From assembly GCF_004332115.1 (NCBI RefSeq), contig NZ_SJPA01000001.1, forward strand, positions 663,452-727,451: 64,000 nt of DNA. Direction: 5' to 3'. Source of the DNA: Chlorobium sp. N1 (GTDB lineage Bacteria > Bacteroidota > Chlorobiia > Chlorobiales > Chlorobiaceae). Both the position numbers and the translations under genes were made by a program. Below the pieces are notes generated by a model. It saw nothing but the letters and a program-made list of their open reading frames with translations, made no database searches and had not been told where the DNA came from. Positions 1 to 10,457 of the stretch are shown here, piece after piece; within the stretch, counting starts at the first letter, position 1; the number at the start of each line of letters is the position of its first letter.

Positions 1-2
1 CC

Positions 3-230
3 TACCGGCTCATCCGGCCGGCCAAACAGGAGATCGGCAAGGAAGGGTTCGGGCGCAGGACGCTCGAAGCCCTAGCGGAAGAGGGAGGCGTCGCGCCGGA
101 ATCGCTCCGGCTCGCCCTCGAAGCCAAGGGCGTCAGCTCGAAAGCGGACGAGAGCATGCGCTCGATTGCCGAATCGAACGGCATCGCCGTTTCGGAGCTC
201 CGCCGGATGGTGGAGGAGATCCTGCGCTGA
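3..230 (+). CDS. C-terminal tail of a truncated gene, possibly a DUF4405-like membrane protein
   Basis: An open frame enters from the left edge and stops at TGA 228-230, leaving 75 codons. The tail is charged, with two repeated helical units ending in segments such as GFGRRTLEALAEEGG and ESMRSIAESNGIAVSEL, about 40 residues apart, which look like small helix-turn-helix-like repeats. This repeat style resembles the cytoplasmic tail of DUF4405-type membrane proteins, but that assignment is from memory of the family and no membrane segment is in view. It converges on the flippase gene, with a hairpin in the 28-base gap. Confidence 0.5.
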   Translation, partial: YRLIRPAKQEIGKEGFGRRTLEALAEEGGVAPESLRLALEAKGVSSKADESMRSIAESNGIAVSELRRMVEEILR

Positions 231-242
231 AGAAACCTCCGG

Positions 243-258
243 GGGCCGACTCCGGCCC
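243..258. terminator. hairpin between convergent genes
   Basis: GGGCCG (243-248), loop ACTC, CGGCCC (253-258) forms a 6-bp GC stem in the short gap between the truncated gene and the flippase stop. On the minus strand it is followed a few bases later by GGTTTCTTC, a weak U-rich stretch. It may end both transcripts; a proper U-tract is missing. Confidence 0.35.
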
Positions 259-1767
259 TCAGCGGCCCCGCGCCAGCCGGCCCCGGAGTTTGCGGAGGAC
301 GAGCGCCGACTCCTCTCGGAACAAGAACGCCGCAACCAGCAGGTAGCCGGCAAGCAGCGCACCCTTGAGTGCCGCATCGGCCGGCAACACCCCGGGAACC
401 GTCCCGGCCCACCCGGCGCCGACACCCGCCAGAAGAAGGACCAGCAGCTTCTCCCAGTCGTAGCGGACCGGATAGGCGCGCAGCGAGAAGTAGGCCATCA
501 TGGCGCTCATCACCACCGTGCCGGCGACAATCGCCCAGGCCGCGCCCTCCATCCCCGAAAGGGGAATCAGCCACCAGCAGAAAAAGCCCGTCACCGCCGC
601 GCCGGCGAAGGTCACCGCCGGAAGGTAGCGGGTCGTGCCGGTGATGAGGATGCCGGCCGAAAGGTTGGTCGAAACCATGTCGAAGACGTAGCTGAGGAAG
701 ATCCACGGCAATACCGAAAGACCGATCCAGTAGCCGGGCGGCAGGAGGTAGAGCCTCCCTCCGTAGTGATGGCGCACGAGGTCCGGCACGAAGAAGGTGG
801 CGGCGAGTGCGATGAACATGGTGAGCACGGTCGAAATGCTCAGCACGTGGCGGAAGAGCCGCTTGGCGTCGGGATCGGCGGAGTGCTGGAGGAAGAAGGG
901 CTGCCAGGCGAAGCGGAACACCTGGATCAGGAGCTGCAGCACCACCCCGAAGGCCGCCACCCGGCCGTAGATGCCGACCACGTCAGAGGCCTCGAACCCG
1001 CTGCCGTAGATGCGCTCGATGTCGGAAGCGGGCATGCGGATGAGGATGTTGCGGTCGACGAGGTGGATGAGGAGGCCGGCGATGCCGGTAGGCACGTAGG
1101 GCAGGCCGATTTTGAGCATCTCGCGGAGCTCGGCGAAGGAGAAGGCGGCCTTCAGGCGTCGGAGCACCGGAAGGAGCATCGCGAGGGTCAGGAGGGAGCC
1201 GAGGATGTTGGCGAAAAACGCCCCTGAAAGTCCCTGCCGGAGCGGACCGAGCAGGACGAAAGCGCTCGCGACCACCATGAGAACGCCCGAAATGCGCGCC
1301 ACGGCGAATCGAACCGCCTGGCGCTTGAGCCGCAGCTCGGCGAAGGGGATCACAAGCAGGGTGTCGATCCAGAGGATCAGGGCCGCGTAGCGGATGAAGG
1401 GCTGCTCGCCGGGCGAAAGCCCGATCATGGTCGAGACCTGCGGCGCGAGCAGGAACAGCAGCGCGGTGAAAAGGGTCGAGGTGAAAAGGAGCGAGATGAA
1501 CGCCGTCGAGAAGAGTCCCCGCTCGTCCCGCCCTTCGCGCATGGCGTCGGAGGCGCTCTTCAGGTAGGAGGTCTCCAGTCCGTAGGAGAAGAGGACGTTG
1601 GCGATGGCGATGTTGGCGTAGACCAGCGTCTGGATGCCGTTGTCGAAGGTGGATAGCTGGTTGGCGTAGAGCGGAACCAGCAGGTAGTTGAGGCTGCGGG
1701 CGAGGATGGTGCTCGTCCCGTAGATGACGGTGTCCTTGAAGAGGAGCTTGAGCTTCGAAAAGAGCAT
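259..1767 (-). CDS. oligosaccharide flippase (Wzx-like, MOP superfamily)
   Basis: A 502-residue, strongly hydrophobic protein with about 12 to 14 membrane segments spread over its length. The N-terminus ([20 protein letters not shown]) has the look of the polysaccharide biosynthesis protein family, whose members turn undecaprenyl-linked sugar units across the inner membrane. Length is normal for the family. It starts at ATG 1767 and follows a small membrane protein gene on the same strand by 20 bases, so the two are probably cotranscribed. The divergent neighbour is an arabinose-5-phosphate isomerase of lipopolysaccharide synthesis, which fits an envelope role. The actual substrate cannot be read from the sequence. 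Confidence 0.85.
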   Translation of the reverse strand: MLFSKLKLLFKDTVIYGTSTILARSLNYLLVPLYANQLSTFDNGIQTLVYANIAIANVLFSYGLETSYLKSASDAMREGRDERGLFSTAFISLLFTSTLFTALLFLLAPQVSTMIGLSPGEQPFIRYAALILWIDTLLVIPFAELRLKRQAVRFAVARISGVLMVVASAFVLLGPLRQGLSGAFFANILGSLLTLAMLLPVLRRLKAAFSFAELREMLKIGLPYVPTGIAGLLIHLVDRNILIRMPASDIERIYGSGFEASDVVGIYGRVAAFGVVLQLLIQVFRFAWQPFFLQHSADPDAKRLFRHVLSISTVLTMFIALAATFFVPDLVRHHYGGRLYLLPPGYWIGLSVLPWIFLSYVFDMVSTNLSAGILITGTTRYLPAVTFAGAAVTGFFCWWLIPLSGMEGAAWAIVAGTVVMSAMMAYFSLRAYPVRYDWEKLLVLLLAGVGAGWAGTVPGVLPADAALKGALLAGYLLVAAFLFREESALVLRKLRGRLARGR

Positions 1768-1787
1768 CGGCGCTGACCCGTCGGAAA

Positions 1788-2141
1788 CTATGCCTGCCCT
1801 GAAACGTCCGGCTTCCGGGCTTCATCGCCGGTGCCGTTCTGGGACTCGCGGCGGCGGCGCACCTCCTCCTCGTCGATCTGGAACCGCCCGTCCTTCTCCT
1901 TGACGGGGATCTTGGAGATCACCTCTCGCAGGTGGGCCTGGGCCTCCTGCTGCTGCTTTTTGAGCTTGTCGAGCTCCGTTCCGCTGAGCCCGATCGGGTT
2001 GTCGGGGTCGATGAGGGTCGACTTCAGGGACTCGATCTCGAGCGACTGTTCCCTTTTCATGTAGCCCACGAACTTGCGGAGCAGGAAGATGAAGAAGAAG
2101 AACACCAGCAGCGAAAAGACCATGATGGGGATCCAGCTCAT
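1788..2141 (-). CDS. small membrane-anchored protein of unknown function
   Basis: 117 residues. Residues 3-27 form one very hydrophobic segment rich in Phe and Leu ([17 protein letters not shown]), followed by a basic stop-transfer residue set and a charged, probably coiled-coil cytoplasmic part (about 45-75, with KKQQQEAQ). No family is recognised. It sits directly upstream of the flippase on the same strand and is divergent from the isomerase gene. ATG 2141 is the only sensible start. An accessory or scaffold role for envelope proteins is possible but is not shown by the sequence. Confidence 0.65.
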   Translation of the reverse strand: MSWIPIMVFSLLVFFFFIFLLRKFVGYMKREQSLEIESLKSTLIDPDNPIGLSGTELDKLKKQQQEAQAHLREVISKIPVKEKDGRFQIDEEEVRRRRESQNGTGDEARKPDVSGQA

Positions 2142-2256
2142 AATCGGAACGGGAATGAGTGATGAAGGAAACGGAAGTTATTGCAATGTAGCCGATATTC
2201 CTTTTTATTGAAAGGACAACCGGACTCTTTTCAGCGAACCCCCACCCGAAAACACG

Positions 2257-3246
2257 ATGGAGAGAACGCCCTCCCCCGACACCCTCCACCCGCTCACCCT
2301 GAAGGGAAAGAACATCCTCCTGCAGGAGGCCGAAGCCATCCGCACCATGGCCGAACGGCTTGAGGGCAGCTTCGCCGAGGCCGTCGGCCTCCTTGCCGGC
2401 TGCCGGGGCAAGATCATCATCTCCGGGATGGGCAAGTCCGGCATCATCGGCCAGAAGATGGCCGCCACCATGAGCTCGACCGGCTCGACCGCCGTCTTCC
2501 TCCACCCCGCCGAAGCGGCCCACGGAGACCTCGGCATCGTGCAGAAAGAGGACGTCGTCATCGGCCTCTCCAAAAGCGGCACCACCGAGGAGCTCAACTT
2601 CATCATCCCCCCGCTGCGCCAGATCGGAGTGAAGATCATCGCCATGACCGGCAGCCGGCGCTCCTTCCTCGGCGAGAACGCCGACATCGTGCTCGACACC
2701 GGAATCTCGGAAGAGGCCTGCCCCTACGACCTGGCGCCGACGACCTCGACGACCGCCATGCTCGCCATGGGCGACGCCCTTGCCATCGCGCTGATGGAGG
2801 AGAAACGGTTCACCCAGCGCGACTTCGCCCTCAGCCACCCCAAAGGCGCGCTCGGACGGCGCCTCACCGTCAGGGTCCGCGACATCATGGCCAAGGAGGA
2901 TGCGGTGCCGGTGGTGGAGGAGAGCGCGACCCTCGCCGAACTGATCCTCGAAATGACCGCAAAGCGCTACGGCGTCAGCGCCGTCGTCGACAAGGATGGG
3001 CGACTGAAAGGGATCTTCACCGACGGCGACCTCCGCCGCCTCGTCCAGAAGGGCGGAGAGTATCTCTCGCTCAGGGCCGGGGAGGTCATGACCCCGGAAC
3101 CGAAAACGGCCGGAAGCGACATGCTCGCCAAGGAGTGCCTCGACGTGCTCGAGACCTGGCGCATCACGCAGCTCATGGTCTGCGACAACGACGGCCGGCC
3201 CGTCGGAATCATCCACCTGCACGACCTGCTCACCCTCGGGCTCTGA
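2257..3246 (+). CDS. kdsD: D-arabinose 5-phosphate isomerase, KpsF/GutQ family
   Basis: This enzyme converts ribulose 5-phosphate to arabinose 5-phosphate, the first step to Kdo, in the cytoplasm. The 329-residue protein has the normal family layout: a SIS domain (about 35-190) with GMGKSGIIGQKMAATMSSTG, SGTTEE and the conserved HPAEAAHGDLG stretch, then a pair of CBS domains (about 205-329). Start is ATG 2257; starting later would remove the first helix. It lies divergent to the flippase pair. Kdo is needed by the lipopolysaccharide locus at 45-62 kb, so the role is coherent with the window. Naming it KdsD rather than KpsF is by function; the sequence alone does not separate them. Confidence 0.93.
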   Translation: MERTPSPDTLHPLTLKGKNILLQEAEAIRTMAERLEGSFAEAVGLLAGCRGKIIISGMGKSGIIGQKMAATMSSTGSTAVFLHPAEAAHGDLGIVQKEDVVIGLSKSGTTEELNFIIPPLRQIGVKIIAMTGSRRSFLGENADIVLDTGISEEACPYDLAPTTSTTAMLAMGDALAIALMEEKRFTQRDFALSHPKGALGRRLTVRVRDIMAKEDAVPVVEESATLAELILEMTAKRYGVSAVVDKDGRLKGIFTDGDLRRLVQKGGEYLSLRAGEVMTPEPKTAGSDMLAKECLDVLETWRITQLMVCDNDGRPVGIIHLHDLLTLGL

Positions 3247-3670
3247 AGCCGGAAGAACGAAACACCTCTTCCCCCCCACTGCCCTGAAACAGCGACCCCC
3301 GCCTCAGCGGGGAGGACGCTCGACCATCATGGGCCCACCCCCGGAACGGCTCCCGGCTCTCCCCAACACACTCCTTCGAATCCATGCTTTCGATGACCGG
3401 AACAAGGAATGCCGCCATTTCTGCAATAACGTCCGGCAAACCACCACAGGGCATGCTCGGCTTTGACTTTTTCACAAAGGCCATCCACGGTGTCGTTTTC
3501 TCTGAATCCAGATAAAACGACGCCGTAACCCTTCCGATTCAATATCAGCGGCTCGAATCATCCCCCGGTTTCTGGTCGGATCGAGTGCCTCCTCCTGCCT
3601 GCTCATACATCGAATGATGAGGATTTGCAAAAGACTATCGAACAAAAGACAAGACCGGTGCCTTCGCCAT
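3247..3670. other. gene-poor interval with possible decayed ORFs
   Basis: About 420 bases between kdsD and the sucD terminator without a recognisable gene. On the minus strand two adjoining frames are open for 71 and 84 codons (3327-3542 and 3230-3484) and have protein-like composition in complementary stretches, as a frameshifted remnant would, but I recognise no family. The interval is flanked by two similar hairpin units (3287-3312 and 3671-3701). Base composition is visibly less GC-rich than the flanking genes. Confidence 0.4.
3287..3312. repeat. hairpin repeat unit, copy 1
   Basis: AAACAGCGAC followed by CCCCGC (3297-3302), loop CTCA, GCGGGG (3307-3312). The same leader AAACAGCGA plus a C-rich arm recurs at 3671-3701. 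No U-tract follows, so a plain terminator is unlikely. It lies just after kdsD. Confidence 0.5.
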
Positions 3671-3701
3671 AAACAGCGAACCCCCGCCGAGGCGGGGGTT
3701 C
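3671..3701 (-). terminator. terminator of sucD, hairpin repeat copy 2
   Basis: GAACCCCCGCC (3678-3688), GA, GGCGGGGGTTC (3691-3701) is an 11-bp perfect inverted repeat. On the minus strand it lies 25 bases past the sucD stop and is followed by CGCTGTTTATGG, a short U-rich stretch. It shares its flank AAACAGCGA with the hairpin at 3287-3312. Confidence 0.6.
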
Positions 3702-3725
3702 TTCTCTCTTATGCTGCAGTCCCTG

Positions 3726-4634
<909 letters not shown>

Positions 4635-4648
4635 AGTATTAAGGTTGT

Positions 4649-6106
4649 TTAGTGGTTGCTGATGGCTGGTTTGCGTGAGGACTCCGGGCGCTCGAGATGG
4701 CGCGCGATGCCGAGCATCCGGCCCTCCTCGAAGAAATTGCTGATCAGGTGGATGCCGACCGGCAGGCCGGTGCTGTCGTAGCCGACCGGAACGCTGAGGG
4801 CGGGCATGCCGACGATGCTGGCCGGAACCGTATAGACGTCGGCCAGGTACATCTCGAGCGGATCGGCCGTCTTGTCGCCGATGCCGAAGGGGGGGAAGGG
4901 CGAGGTGGGGCCGGCGATGACGTCGACCTTCCCGAGCGCCTCCCGATAGCGGTCCTGGAAGACGCGGCGCACCTGCTGCGCCTTCTTGTAGTAGGTGTCG
5001 TAGTAGCCGGCGGAGAGCACGTAGGTGCCGAGCATGATGCGGCGCTTGACCTCCGCTCCGAACCCTTCGGTGCGGGACTTGACGTACATCGAGCTGAGGT
5101 CGTCGGCCGCAGCGGAGCGGTAGCCGTAACGGGCGCCGTCGAAGCGGGCGAGGTTGCTCGAGGCCTCGGCGGTGACGAGGATGTAGTAGGCGGCGATGGC
5201 GTAGTCGCTGTTGGGGAGCTTGATGTCTATGAGCTCGGCGCCGCGCTCGCGGAGCGATTCGAGCCGCTCGCGGACGATGTTGGCCACGTCGGGATTGAGC
5301 CCCTCGTTGAAGAACTCTTCGGGCACGCCGACCCGCAGCCCCTCGAGCGAGAGGGCGTCCATCTCCTCACCGTAGGAGGCGACCGGGTGCGAGGATGAGG
5401 TGGCGTCCCGGGGGTCGACACCCGCCAGCACCCCGAGCACGAGGGCCGCGTCCCGGCAGTTCAGCGAGAGCACGCCGATCTGGTCGAACGAGGAGGCGAA
5501 GGCCACGAGGCCGTAGCGCGAGATGCGGCCGTAGGTCGGCTTGAGACCGACGATGTCGCAGAACCCTGCCGGCTGGCGGACCGATCCGCCGGTGTCGGAA
5601 CCGAGGGCCACCATGCAGAGGCCTGCGGCCACGGCCGCCGCCGATCCGCCGGAGCTGCCGCCCGGAACGCGGGTGCTGTCGAAGGGGTTCGGCACGGGAC
5701 CGAACGCGGAGTTCTCGTTCGAGCTGCCCATGGCGAACTCGTCCATGTTGGTCTTGCCGAGGAAGATGGCGTCCTCCGACTCGAGGCGCTGGACGGCCGT
5801 GGCGTCGTAGACGCTCTCGTAGTTCTCGAGCATTTTCGAGGCGCAGGTGAGCCGGACGCCCTTCATCGAGATGTTGTCCTTGATGGCCATCGGAAGGCCG
5901 AAAAGGCGGCCGGGGGCGGCGCCTCCGGCAAGCTTCAGGTCGAGCTGGCGGGCCCGTTCCATCGCTTCCTCGGCGAACACCGTGATGTATATGTTGTCGC
6001 CCTCATGGCTCCGGATGCGCTCGAGATACCCGGCGGTGACCGCTTCGCACGTGGTCTTGCCGCTGAGCAGGCTGGAGCGGAGGTCTGCGTAACTACTGAA
6101 TTGCAC
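4649..6106 (-). CDS. gatA: Asp-tRNA(Asn)/Glu-tRNA(Gln) amidotransferase subunit A
   Basis: The glutaminase subunit of the GatCAB complex, which amidates misacylated Glu-tRNA(Gln) and Asp-tRNA(Asn). The 485 residues carry the amidase signature: catalytic Lys in PMAIKDNIS, the Ser-cisSer pair in [14 protein letters not shown], and the [20 protein letters not shown] region that continues the fold. The start codon is GTG 6106; no ATG lies nearby in frame. gatB and gatC are not adjacent. sucD follows after 14 bases. The last 15 residues ([17 protein letters not shown] region) are less conserved in character, as is normal. Confidence 0.97.
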   Translation of the reverse strand: MQFSSYADLRSSLLSGKTTCEAVTAGYLERIRSHEGDNIYITVFAEEAMERARQLDLKLAGGAAPGRLFGLPMAIKDNISMKGVRLTCASKMLENYESVYDATAVQRLESEDAIFLGKTNMDEFAMGSSNENSAFGPVPNPFDSTRVPGGSSGGSAAAVAAGLCMVALGSDTGGSVRQPAGFCDIVGLKPTYGRISRYGLVAFASSFDQIGVLSLNCRDAALVLGVLAGVDPRDATSSSHPVASYGEEMDALSLEGLRVGVPEEFFNEGLNPDVANIVRERLESLRERGAELIDIKLPNSDYAIAAYYILVTAEASSNLARFDGARYGYRSAAADDLSSMYVKSRTEGFGAEVKRRIMLGTYVLSAGYYDTYYKKAQQVRRVFQDRYREALGKVDVIAGPTSPFPPFGIGDKTADPLEMYLADVYTVPASIVGMPALSVPVGYDSTGLPVGIHLISNFFEEGRMLGIARHLERPESSRKPAISNH

Positions 6107-6214
6107 GGCTCTTCTGGATTGTTATTTGGTGGACGGCCCGGGGCAGCGGGACACGCAGGTCGGGCCCCGATAACCCTTCAAAACTGCAGGGGGTCCGATT
6201 GGCTGTAAGGTTTG

Positions 6215-6220
6215 TATAAT
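6215..6220 (+). promoter_or_regulatory. putative -10 box upstream of uppS
   Basis: TATAAT at 6215-6220 lies in an AT-rich patch between divergent gatA and uppS. No good -35 box at the usual distance is visible. It would start a transcript near 6227 covering uppS-bamA. Confidence 0.4.
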
Positions 6221-6336
6221 AACAAATAGATCCATATTATTCAATTTGAACCGTTTTGAAGATCGATCGAAAGAGAACGCTGTCTAACGCCGGAAAAACG
6301 GGCAACAGGAATACCGATACGGAGCACACGAAACAC

Positions 6337-7212
6337 ATGGCCCTGATAAAGAAACTGGACCAATCCGCCATGAAAAAAGGGCACTGGTTCACCGGGGATA
6401 TCGAAACCGAAGACGTCAGGGCGCAGAGAGAGCTGAAGTCCACGTGCGAGCTCCCCTCGCACATCGCCATCATCATGGACGGCAACGGCCGCTGGGCGCG
6501 CCTGAAAGGCAAGACCCGCGTCGAGGGCCATGCCGCCGGCGTCAACTCGGTACGCGACGTGGTGGAGGCCTCGGCCCAGCTCGGAATCGGCTACCTCACG
6601 CTCTTCACCTTCTCCACCGAAAACTGGAAGCGCCCCGAAAAAGAGGTCTCCGCCCTCATGCAGCTGATCGTGCGCATCCTCGCCCGCGAGACCCGCGCCC
6701 TGCACGACAACAACATCCGGCTGAACGTCATCGGCAACACCGCCCTCCTGCCGGAGAAGGTCCGCACGGTGCTCGAGCACACGATCGAGCTCACGAAGAA
6801 CAACAGCGCGCTCGTGCTGAACATCGCGCTCAGCTACAGCGGCAAGTGGGACATAGCACAGGCCTGCAAAACCATTGCCGAAGAGGTGAAGGCGGGAGTC
6901 CTCGATCCCGACGACGTCACCGAAAAGCTCATAGAATCGCGGCTTTCGACCGCCTCCATCCCCGACCCGGAGCTCATCATCCGCACCAGCGGCGAGTTCC
7001 GCATCAGCAACTTCATGATCTGGCAGAGCGCCTATTCCGAAATCTATTTCACCAACACCTACTGGCCCGACTTCCGCCGCACCCAGCTCTACGACGCCAT
7101 CCGCGACTACCAGGGCAGGGAGCGCCGCTTCGGCCAGACCAGCGATCAGGTCCGCAAAGCCGATACACCCGGAACCCAAGCATTAACCCGTCTGAACGAG
7201 AACGCTCGATGA
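6337..7212 (+). CDS. uppS: isoprenyl transferase (undecaprenyl diphosphate synthase)
   Basis: Condenses IPP onto farnesyl diphosphate to give undecaprenyl diphosphate, the carrier for peptidoglycan and O-antigen. Motifs are complete: IIMDGNGRWA with the catalytic Asp, FSTENWKRP, and near the C-terminus RTSGEFRISNFMIWQSAYSE. The frame opens with a TTG at 6256, but ATG 6337 has GGAG 12 bases upstream and gives a more usual length (291 residues), so I prefer it; ATG 6370 is also possible. The stop overlaps the bamA start as ATGA (7209-7212), so the two are translationally coupled. Confidence 0.93.
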   Translation: MALIKKLDQSAMKKGHWFTGDIETEDVRAQRELKSTCELPSHIAIIMDGNGRWARLKGKTRVEGHAAGVNSVRDVVEASAQLGIGYLTLFTFSTENWKRPEKEVSALMQLIVRILARETRALHDNNIRLNVIGNTALLPEKVRTVLEHTIELTKNNSALVLNIALSYSGKWDIAQACKTIAEEVKAGVLDPDDVTEKLIESRLSTASIPDPELIIRTSGEFRISNFMIWQSAYSEIYFTNTYWPDFRRTQLYDAIRDYQGRERRFGQTSDQVRKADTPGTQALTRLNENAR

Positions 7213-9671
7213 ACATCCCGAACAAACCAGCCCTCACCCTTCTGCTCGCAGCACTCCTCGCATCCCCGTCGAAAGGGGCCGAAGCCCTTGCGGCGCCGGC
7301 AACCGCCGCGCAGCCGCAGGAGGAACTCTTCACCGTCGCCTCCATCTCGTTCAGCGGCCTGCAGGCGCTCAAGGAGGAGGACCTCAAGGGCAGCCTCCCC
7401 CTGAAAGAGGGCCAGCGCATCCCGATTCCCGGCCCGGAACTCTCCGGCGCCATGCAGTACCTCTGGAACCTCGGCTACTTCAGCGACATCACGATCGAGC
7501 GCCAGGACCTCGGCGGACGCAGGATCGCACTCAAGTTCAGGGTCGGCGAGCTCCCGGTGCTCGACGCCGTCGCCTTCAGGGGAAACAAGAAGATCAAGAC
7601 GGAGGAACTGGAAAAGACCGCAACCCTCCCGCTCACGAAGACCGTGACCGAGCAGGAGCTCGTCACCGCGGCGAACAAGATCGAGAAGCTGTACGCCGGC
7701 AAGGGCTACCTCACCGCAGGTGCAGAGTTCAAGCTCCAGAAGTCCGAAAAAACGAACCACGTCACCGCGCTCTTCACCATCAGCGAAGGAAAGAAAGTCT
7801 CTATCGAGAAGATCACCTTCCACGGCAACAAGGCCTTCGACCAGGGCAAACTGCGCGGCGTCCTGAAGGAGACCCACCAGAACTCCTGGTGGCGGAGAAT
7901 CTTCGGCAGCCCGAAACTCGACCGGGACAAGCTGCAGGAGGACAAGGACCTGCTCGTGGAGTTCTACCGCAACAACGGCTACCGCGACGCCCGCATCCTG
8001 CGCCACGAGGTCTCCTACACGAAGAACAACAAGGGGCTCCTGCTCGACCTCTACCTCTATGAAGGTCCCGAGTACCACATCCGCAACATCACCTGGACCG
8101 GCAACTCGAAGGACTTCGCGACCACGGAGATCCTGAACGCAACCTTCGCCATCAAGAAAGGCGACCTCTACAACGCCAAGCGGATCCAGGAAAGGCTCAA
8201 CTACTCTGAGGACAACACCGACGTCAGCTCCCTCTACCTCGACCGCGGCTACCTCGCCTACCGGGCAAAGCTGCAGGAGCAGGTGGTGCAGCCCGACTCG
8301 ATAGACCTTCTGATCAACATCGAAGAGGGCGGACAGTTCCAGCTCGACAGGATCGGCATCAAGGGCAACACCAAAACGAAGGACCATGTCATCCGCCGCG
8401 AGCTCCACACCGTACCTGGCGACATGTTCAGCCGCAAGAACGTCGTGCGCAGCGTCCGCGAGCTCAACATGCTCAACTACTTCAACCCGGAGACCCTGCA
8501 GCCCGACATCGATCCGCATCCTGAAACGAGCACCGTCGACCTCACCTACAACGTCGAAGAGAAGCAGACCGACACCTTCAACGCCTCCGTCGGGTACAGC
8601 GATGCCGGCTTCACCGGCGGCCTCGGCGTAACCTTCAACAACTTCTCGCTCGAGGACATTTTCAAGGCCGAGGCCTACAAGCCCATCCCGCATGGCGACG
8701 GCCAGAAACTCGGATTCCAGTGGCAGTTCGGCAGCGACGAGTACCGGACCCTCTCGCTCAACTTCACCGAGCCCTGGGCGTTCGACACCCCGACATCGGT
8801 CGGATTCTCTGCCTTTACGAGCCACCGCTCCTACGACTACACCGACGACGGGGAATACAACCCGAAACCGGTCGACCAGTACGGCACGACCCTCTCCGTC
8901 GGCAAGCGCCTCAGCTGGCCCGACGACTACTTCTCCGTCAACTGGCGCCTGAAGTACCTGCACAGCGAAGGCGAGTTCCTCACCTTCATCGACAGCAGCG
9001 CGCCCCAGACGTCCGACGAGTACTCCGTCACCCAGACCATCACGCGCAACAGCATCGACAACCCGATCTATCCGCGCAACGGCAGCAAGAACTGGATCTC
9101 TGCGCAGCTCGCCGGCGGCATCCTGCCCGGCACCGTCGACTTCTACAAGTTTACCGGCAGTTCCAGCTGGTATGTGCCGCTCAACCGCAAGTTCGTCCTG
9201 AACCTCTCGACCCAGCACGGCTACCTCGGAACGTTCTCCAGCAGCGACTACATTCCCTACACCGAGTACTTCTACATGGGCGGCAGCGGCATGTCATCGC
9301 TCCCGACCGTGGCGTTGCGCGGCTACGACGACCGCAGCCTCGGCACGAAACTCGGAGACGACTCGACCTCGGAACTCTACGGCGGAAAGATCTACTCGAA
9401 GTTCACCACCGAGGTCCGCTACCCGCTGACGCTCTCCTCCTCGGCCAGCGTCTACGCCCTCGTCTTCGCCGAGGCCGGCGACATCTGGATGAACGGCTCC
9501 GAGGTCGACTTCAGCAGCCTCAAGAAGTCCGCGGGCCTCGGACTGCGGCTGTTCCTCCCGATCATCGGCCAGGTCGGCATCGACTACGGCTACGGCTTCG
9601 ACAAACCGCACCTGGACGCCGACAAGACCGGCTGGAACTTCCTCTTCAGCTTCGGCACCGGCATGGAATAA
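7209..9671 (+). CDS. bamA: outer membrane protein assembly factor BamA (Omp85)
   Basis: Inserts beta-barrel proteins into the outer membrane. From ATG 7209 the protein has 820 residues: a signal peptide (about 1-23, LTLLLAALLASPSKGAEA), tandem POTRA domains (about 40-430, opening with TVASISFSGLQALKEEDL and seen again as IEKITFHGNKAF, IRNITWTGNS, LDRIGIKGNTK), and a 16-strand barrel (about 440-820). The barrel contains the loop-6 region near residues 700-720. The C-terminus is GWNFLFSFGTGME, so the usual terminal aromatic residue is absent (see finding). It is coupled to uppS by ATGA and followed by a strong terminator. Confidence 0.96.
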   Translation: MNIPNKPALTLLLAALLASPSKGAEALAAPATAAQPQEELFTVASISFSGLQALKEEDLKGSLPLKEGQRIPIPGPELSGAMQYLWNLGYFSDITIERQDLGGRRIALKFRVGELPVLDAVAFRGNKKIKTEELEKTATLPLTKTVTEQELVTAANKIEKLYAGKGYLTAGAEFKLQKSEKTNHVTALFTISEGKKVSIEKITFHGNKAFDQGKLRGVLKETHQNSWWRRIFGSPKLDRDKLQEDKDLLVEFYRNNGYRDARILRHEVSYTKNNKGLLLDLYLYEGPEYHIRNITWTGNSKDFATTEILNATFAIKKGDLYNAKRIQERLNYSEDNTDVSSLYLDRGYLAYRAKLQEQVVQPDSIDLLINIEEGGQFQLDRIGIKGNTKTKDHVIRRELHTVPGDMFSRKNVVRSVRELNMLNYFNPETLQPDIDPHPETSTVDLTYNVEEKQTDTFNASVGYSDAGFTGGLGVTFNNFSLEDIFKAEAYKPIPHGDGQKLGFQWQFGSDEYRTLSLNFTEPWAFDTPTSVGFSAFTSHRSYDYTDDGEYNPKPVDQYGTTLSVGKRLSWPDDYFSVNWRLKYLHSEGEFLTFIDSSAPQTSDEYSVTQTITRNSIDNPIYPRNGSKNWISAQLAGGILPGTVDFYKFTGSSSWYVPLNRKFVLNLSTQHGYLGTFSSSDYIPYTEYFYMGGSGMSSLPTVALRGYDDRSLGTKLGDDSTSELYGGKIYSKFTTEVRYPLTLSSSASVYALVFAEAGDIWMNGSEVDFSSLKKSAGLGLRLFLPIIGQVGIDYGYGFDKPHLDADKTGWNFLFSFGTGME

Positions 9672-9695
9672 GCCGACGCCCTACAGCACCACCCG

Positions 9696-9725
9696 AGCCG
9701 GCCCGTTGTGGCCGGCTTTTTTATT
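9696..9725 (+). terminator. intrinsic terminator of uppS-bamA
   Basis: AGCCGGCC (9696-9703), loop CGTTGT, GGCCGGCT (9710-9717), then TTTTTTATT. A perfect 8-bp stem with U-tract, 25 bases past the bamA stop. Confidence 0.9.
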
Positions 9726-9747
9726 CCCCGCAATCCTCGAATAGGCT

Positions 9748-9775
9748 TTGCCTCTACGCCAATTTTATATACATT
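9748..9775 (+). promoter_or_regulatory. putative promoter of the small outer-membrane protein
   Basis: TTGCCT (9748-9753), 16 bases, TACATT (9770-9775), inside an AT-rich stretch with repeated TATATA upstream of the gene at 9842. The boxes match only in part. Confidence 0.35.
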
Positions 9776-9841
9776 ATATATATGAATCCCCATTTCATGT
9801 AGTTCATGCATACATAACCGAAAAAGACGGACAACCACAAA

Positions 9842-10426
9842 ATGACAACTACCATGAAAAAGAACATCGCGATCCTGGCTGCGGGGCTGGCATTTACGGG
9901 CTTTGCAGCTTCCCCGGCAATGGCGGCGGACCACTACATCAGCGGCAACGCCGGCATCTCCTGGATGAACGACATCGACGACGCCCCGAACACCGCCGAC
10001 AACCTCGTCATGGACGGCGGCTACATCGTGCTCGGTGCGCTCGGTTGCGACTACGGCGACTACCGGCTCGAACTCGAGGGCGGCTACCAGCAGAGCGACG
10101 TCGACTTCTACAACACCAATGCTTCGGGCGGAGAGGTCCAGATCTACTCGCTGCTCGCCAACGGCTACTACGACATCGATGCCGGCGGGTTCGAGCCCTA
10201 TGTGACGGCAGGCGTCGGCGTCGCCCAGATCAAGCTCCACGACATCGGCGCGACGAGCAGCAACGAGAACGCACTGGCCTACCAGATCGGTGCCGGCGTA
10301 GCCGTACCGGTCGGTGGCAGCGTGATGATCGACGCCCGCTACCGCTACTTCTCGACGATGGAGTTCCTGAACGATTCTCAGGCCGGTACGCACAGCGTCC
10401 TGCTCGGTCTGCGCGTCGGACTCTGA
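9842..10426 (+). CDS. small outer-membrane beta-barrel protein (OmpA-like barrel/porin family)
   Basis: 194 residues with a clear signal peptide (MKKNIAILAAGLAFTGFAA, cleavage after AMA). The mature part has alternating strands rich in Gly, Tyr and Asp, with FEPYVTAGVGVAQIKLHD and VMIDARYRYFSTMEF typical of eight-stranded barrels, and ends in LLGLRVGL, a barrel C-terminus. No OmpA peptidoglycan domain is present. Two starts are possible, ATG 9842 and ATG 9854; the second would begin at MKKN. It has its own promoter region and a terminator, so it is monocistronic. Function beyond a surface barrel is unknown. Confidence 0.85.
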   Translation: MTTTMKKNIAILAAGLAFTGFAASPAMAADHYISGNAGISWMNDIDDAPNTADNLVMDGGYIVLGALGCDYGDYRLELEGGYQQSDVDFYNTNASGGEVQIYSLLANGYYDIDAGGFEPYVTAGVGVAQIKLHDIGATSSNENALAYQIGAGVAVPVGGSVMIDARYRYFSTMEFLNDSQAGTHSVLLGLRVGL

Positions 10427-10457
10427 GCCGCATCGTTCAGAATTGGGCGCACCCAAG

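Noticed and set aside
6256..6336. N-terminal extension of UppS from a TTG start
   Set aside because: No ribosome site precedes TTG 6256, and the extra 27 residues are polar and unlike any conserved part; ATG 6337 has GGAG upstream.
7146..9218. Minus-strand open frame of 690 codons opposite bamA
   Set aside because: Shadow of bamA; low-complexity acidic and valine-rich product without motifs.
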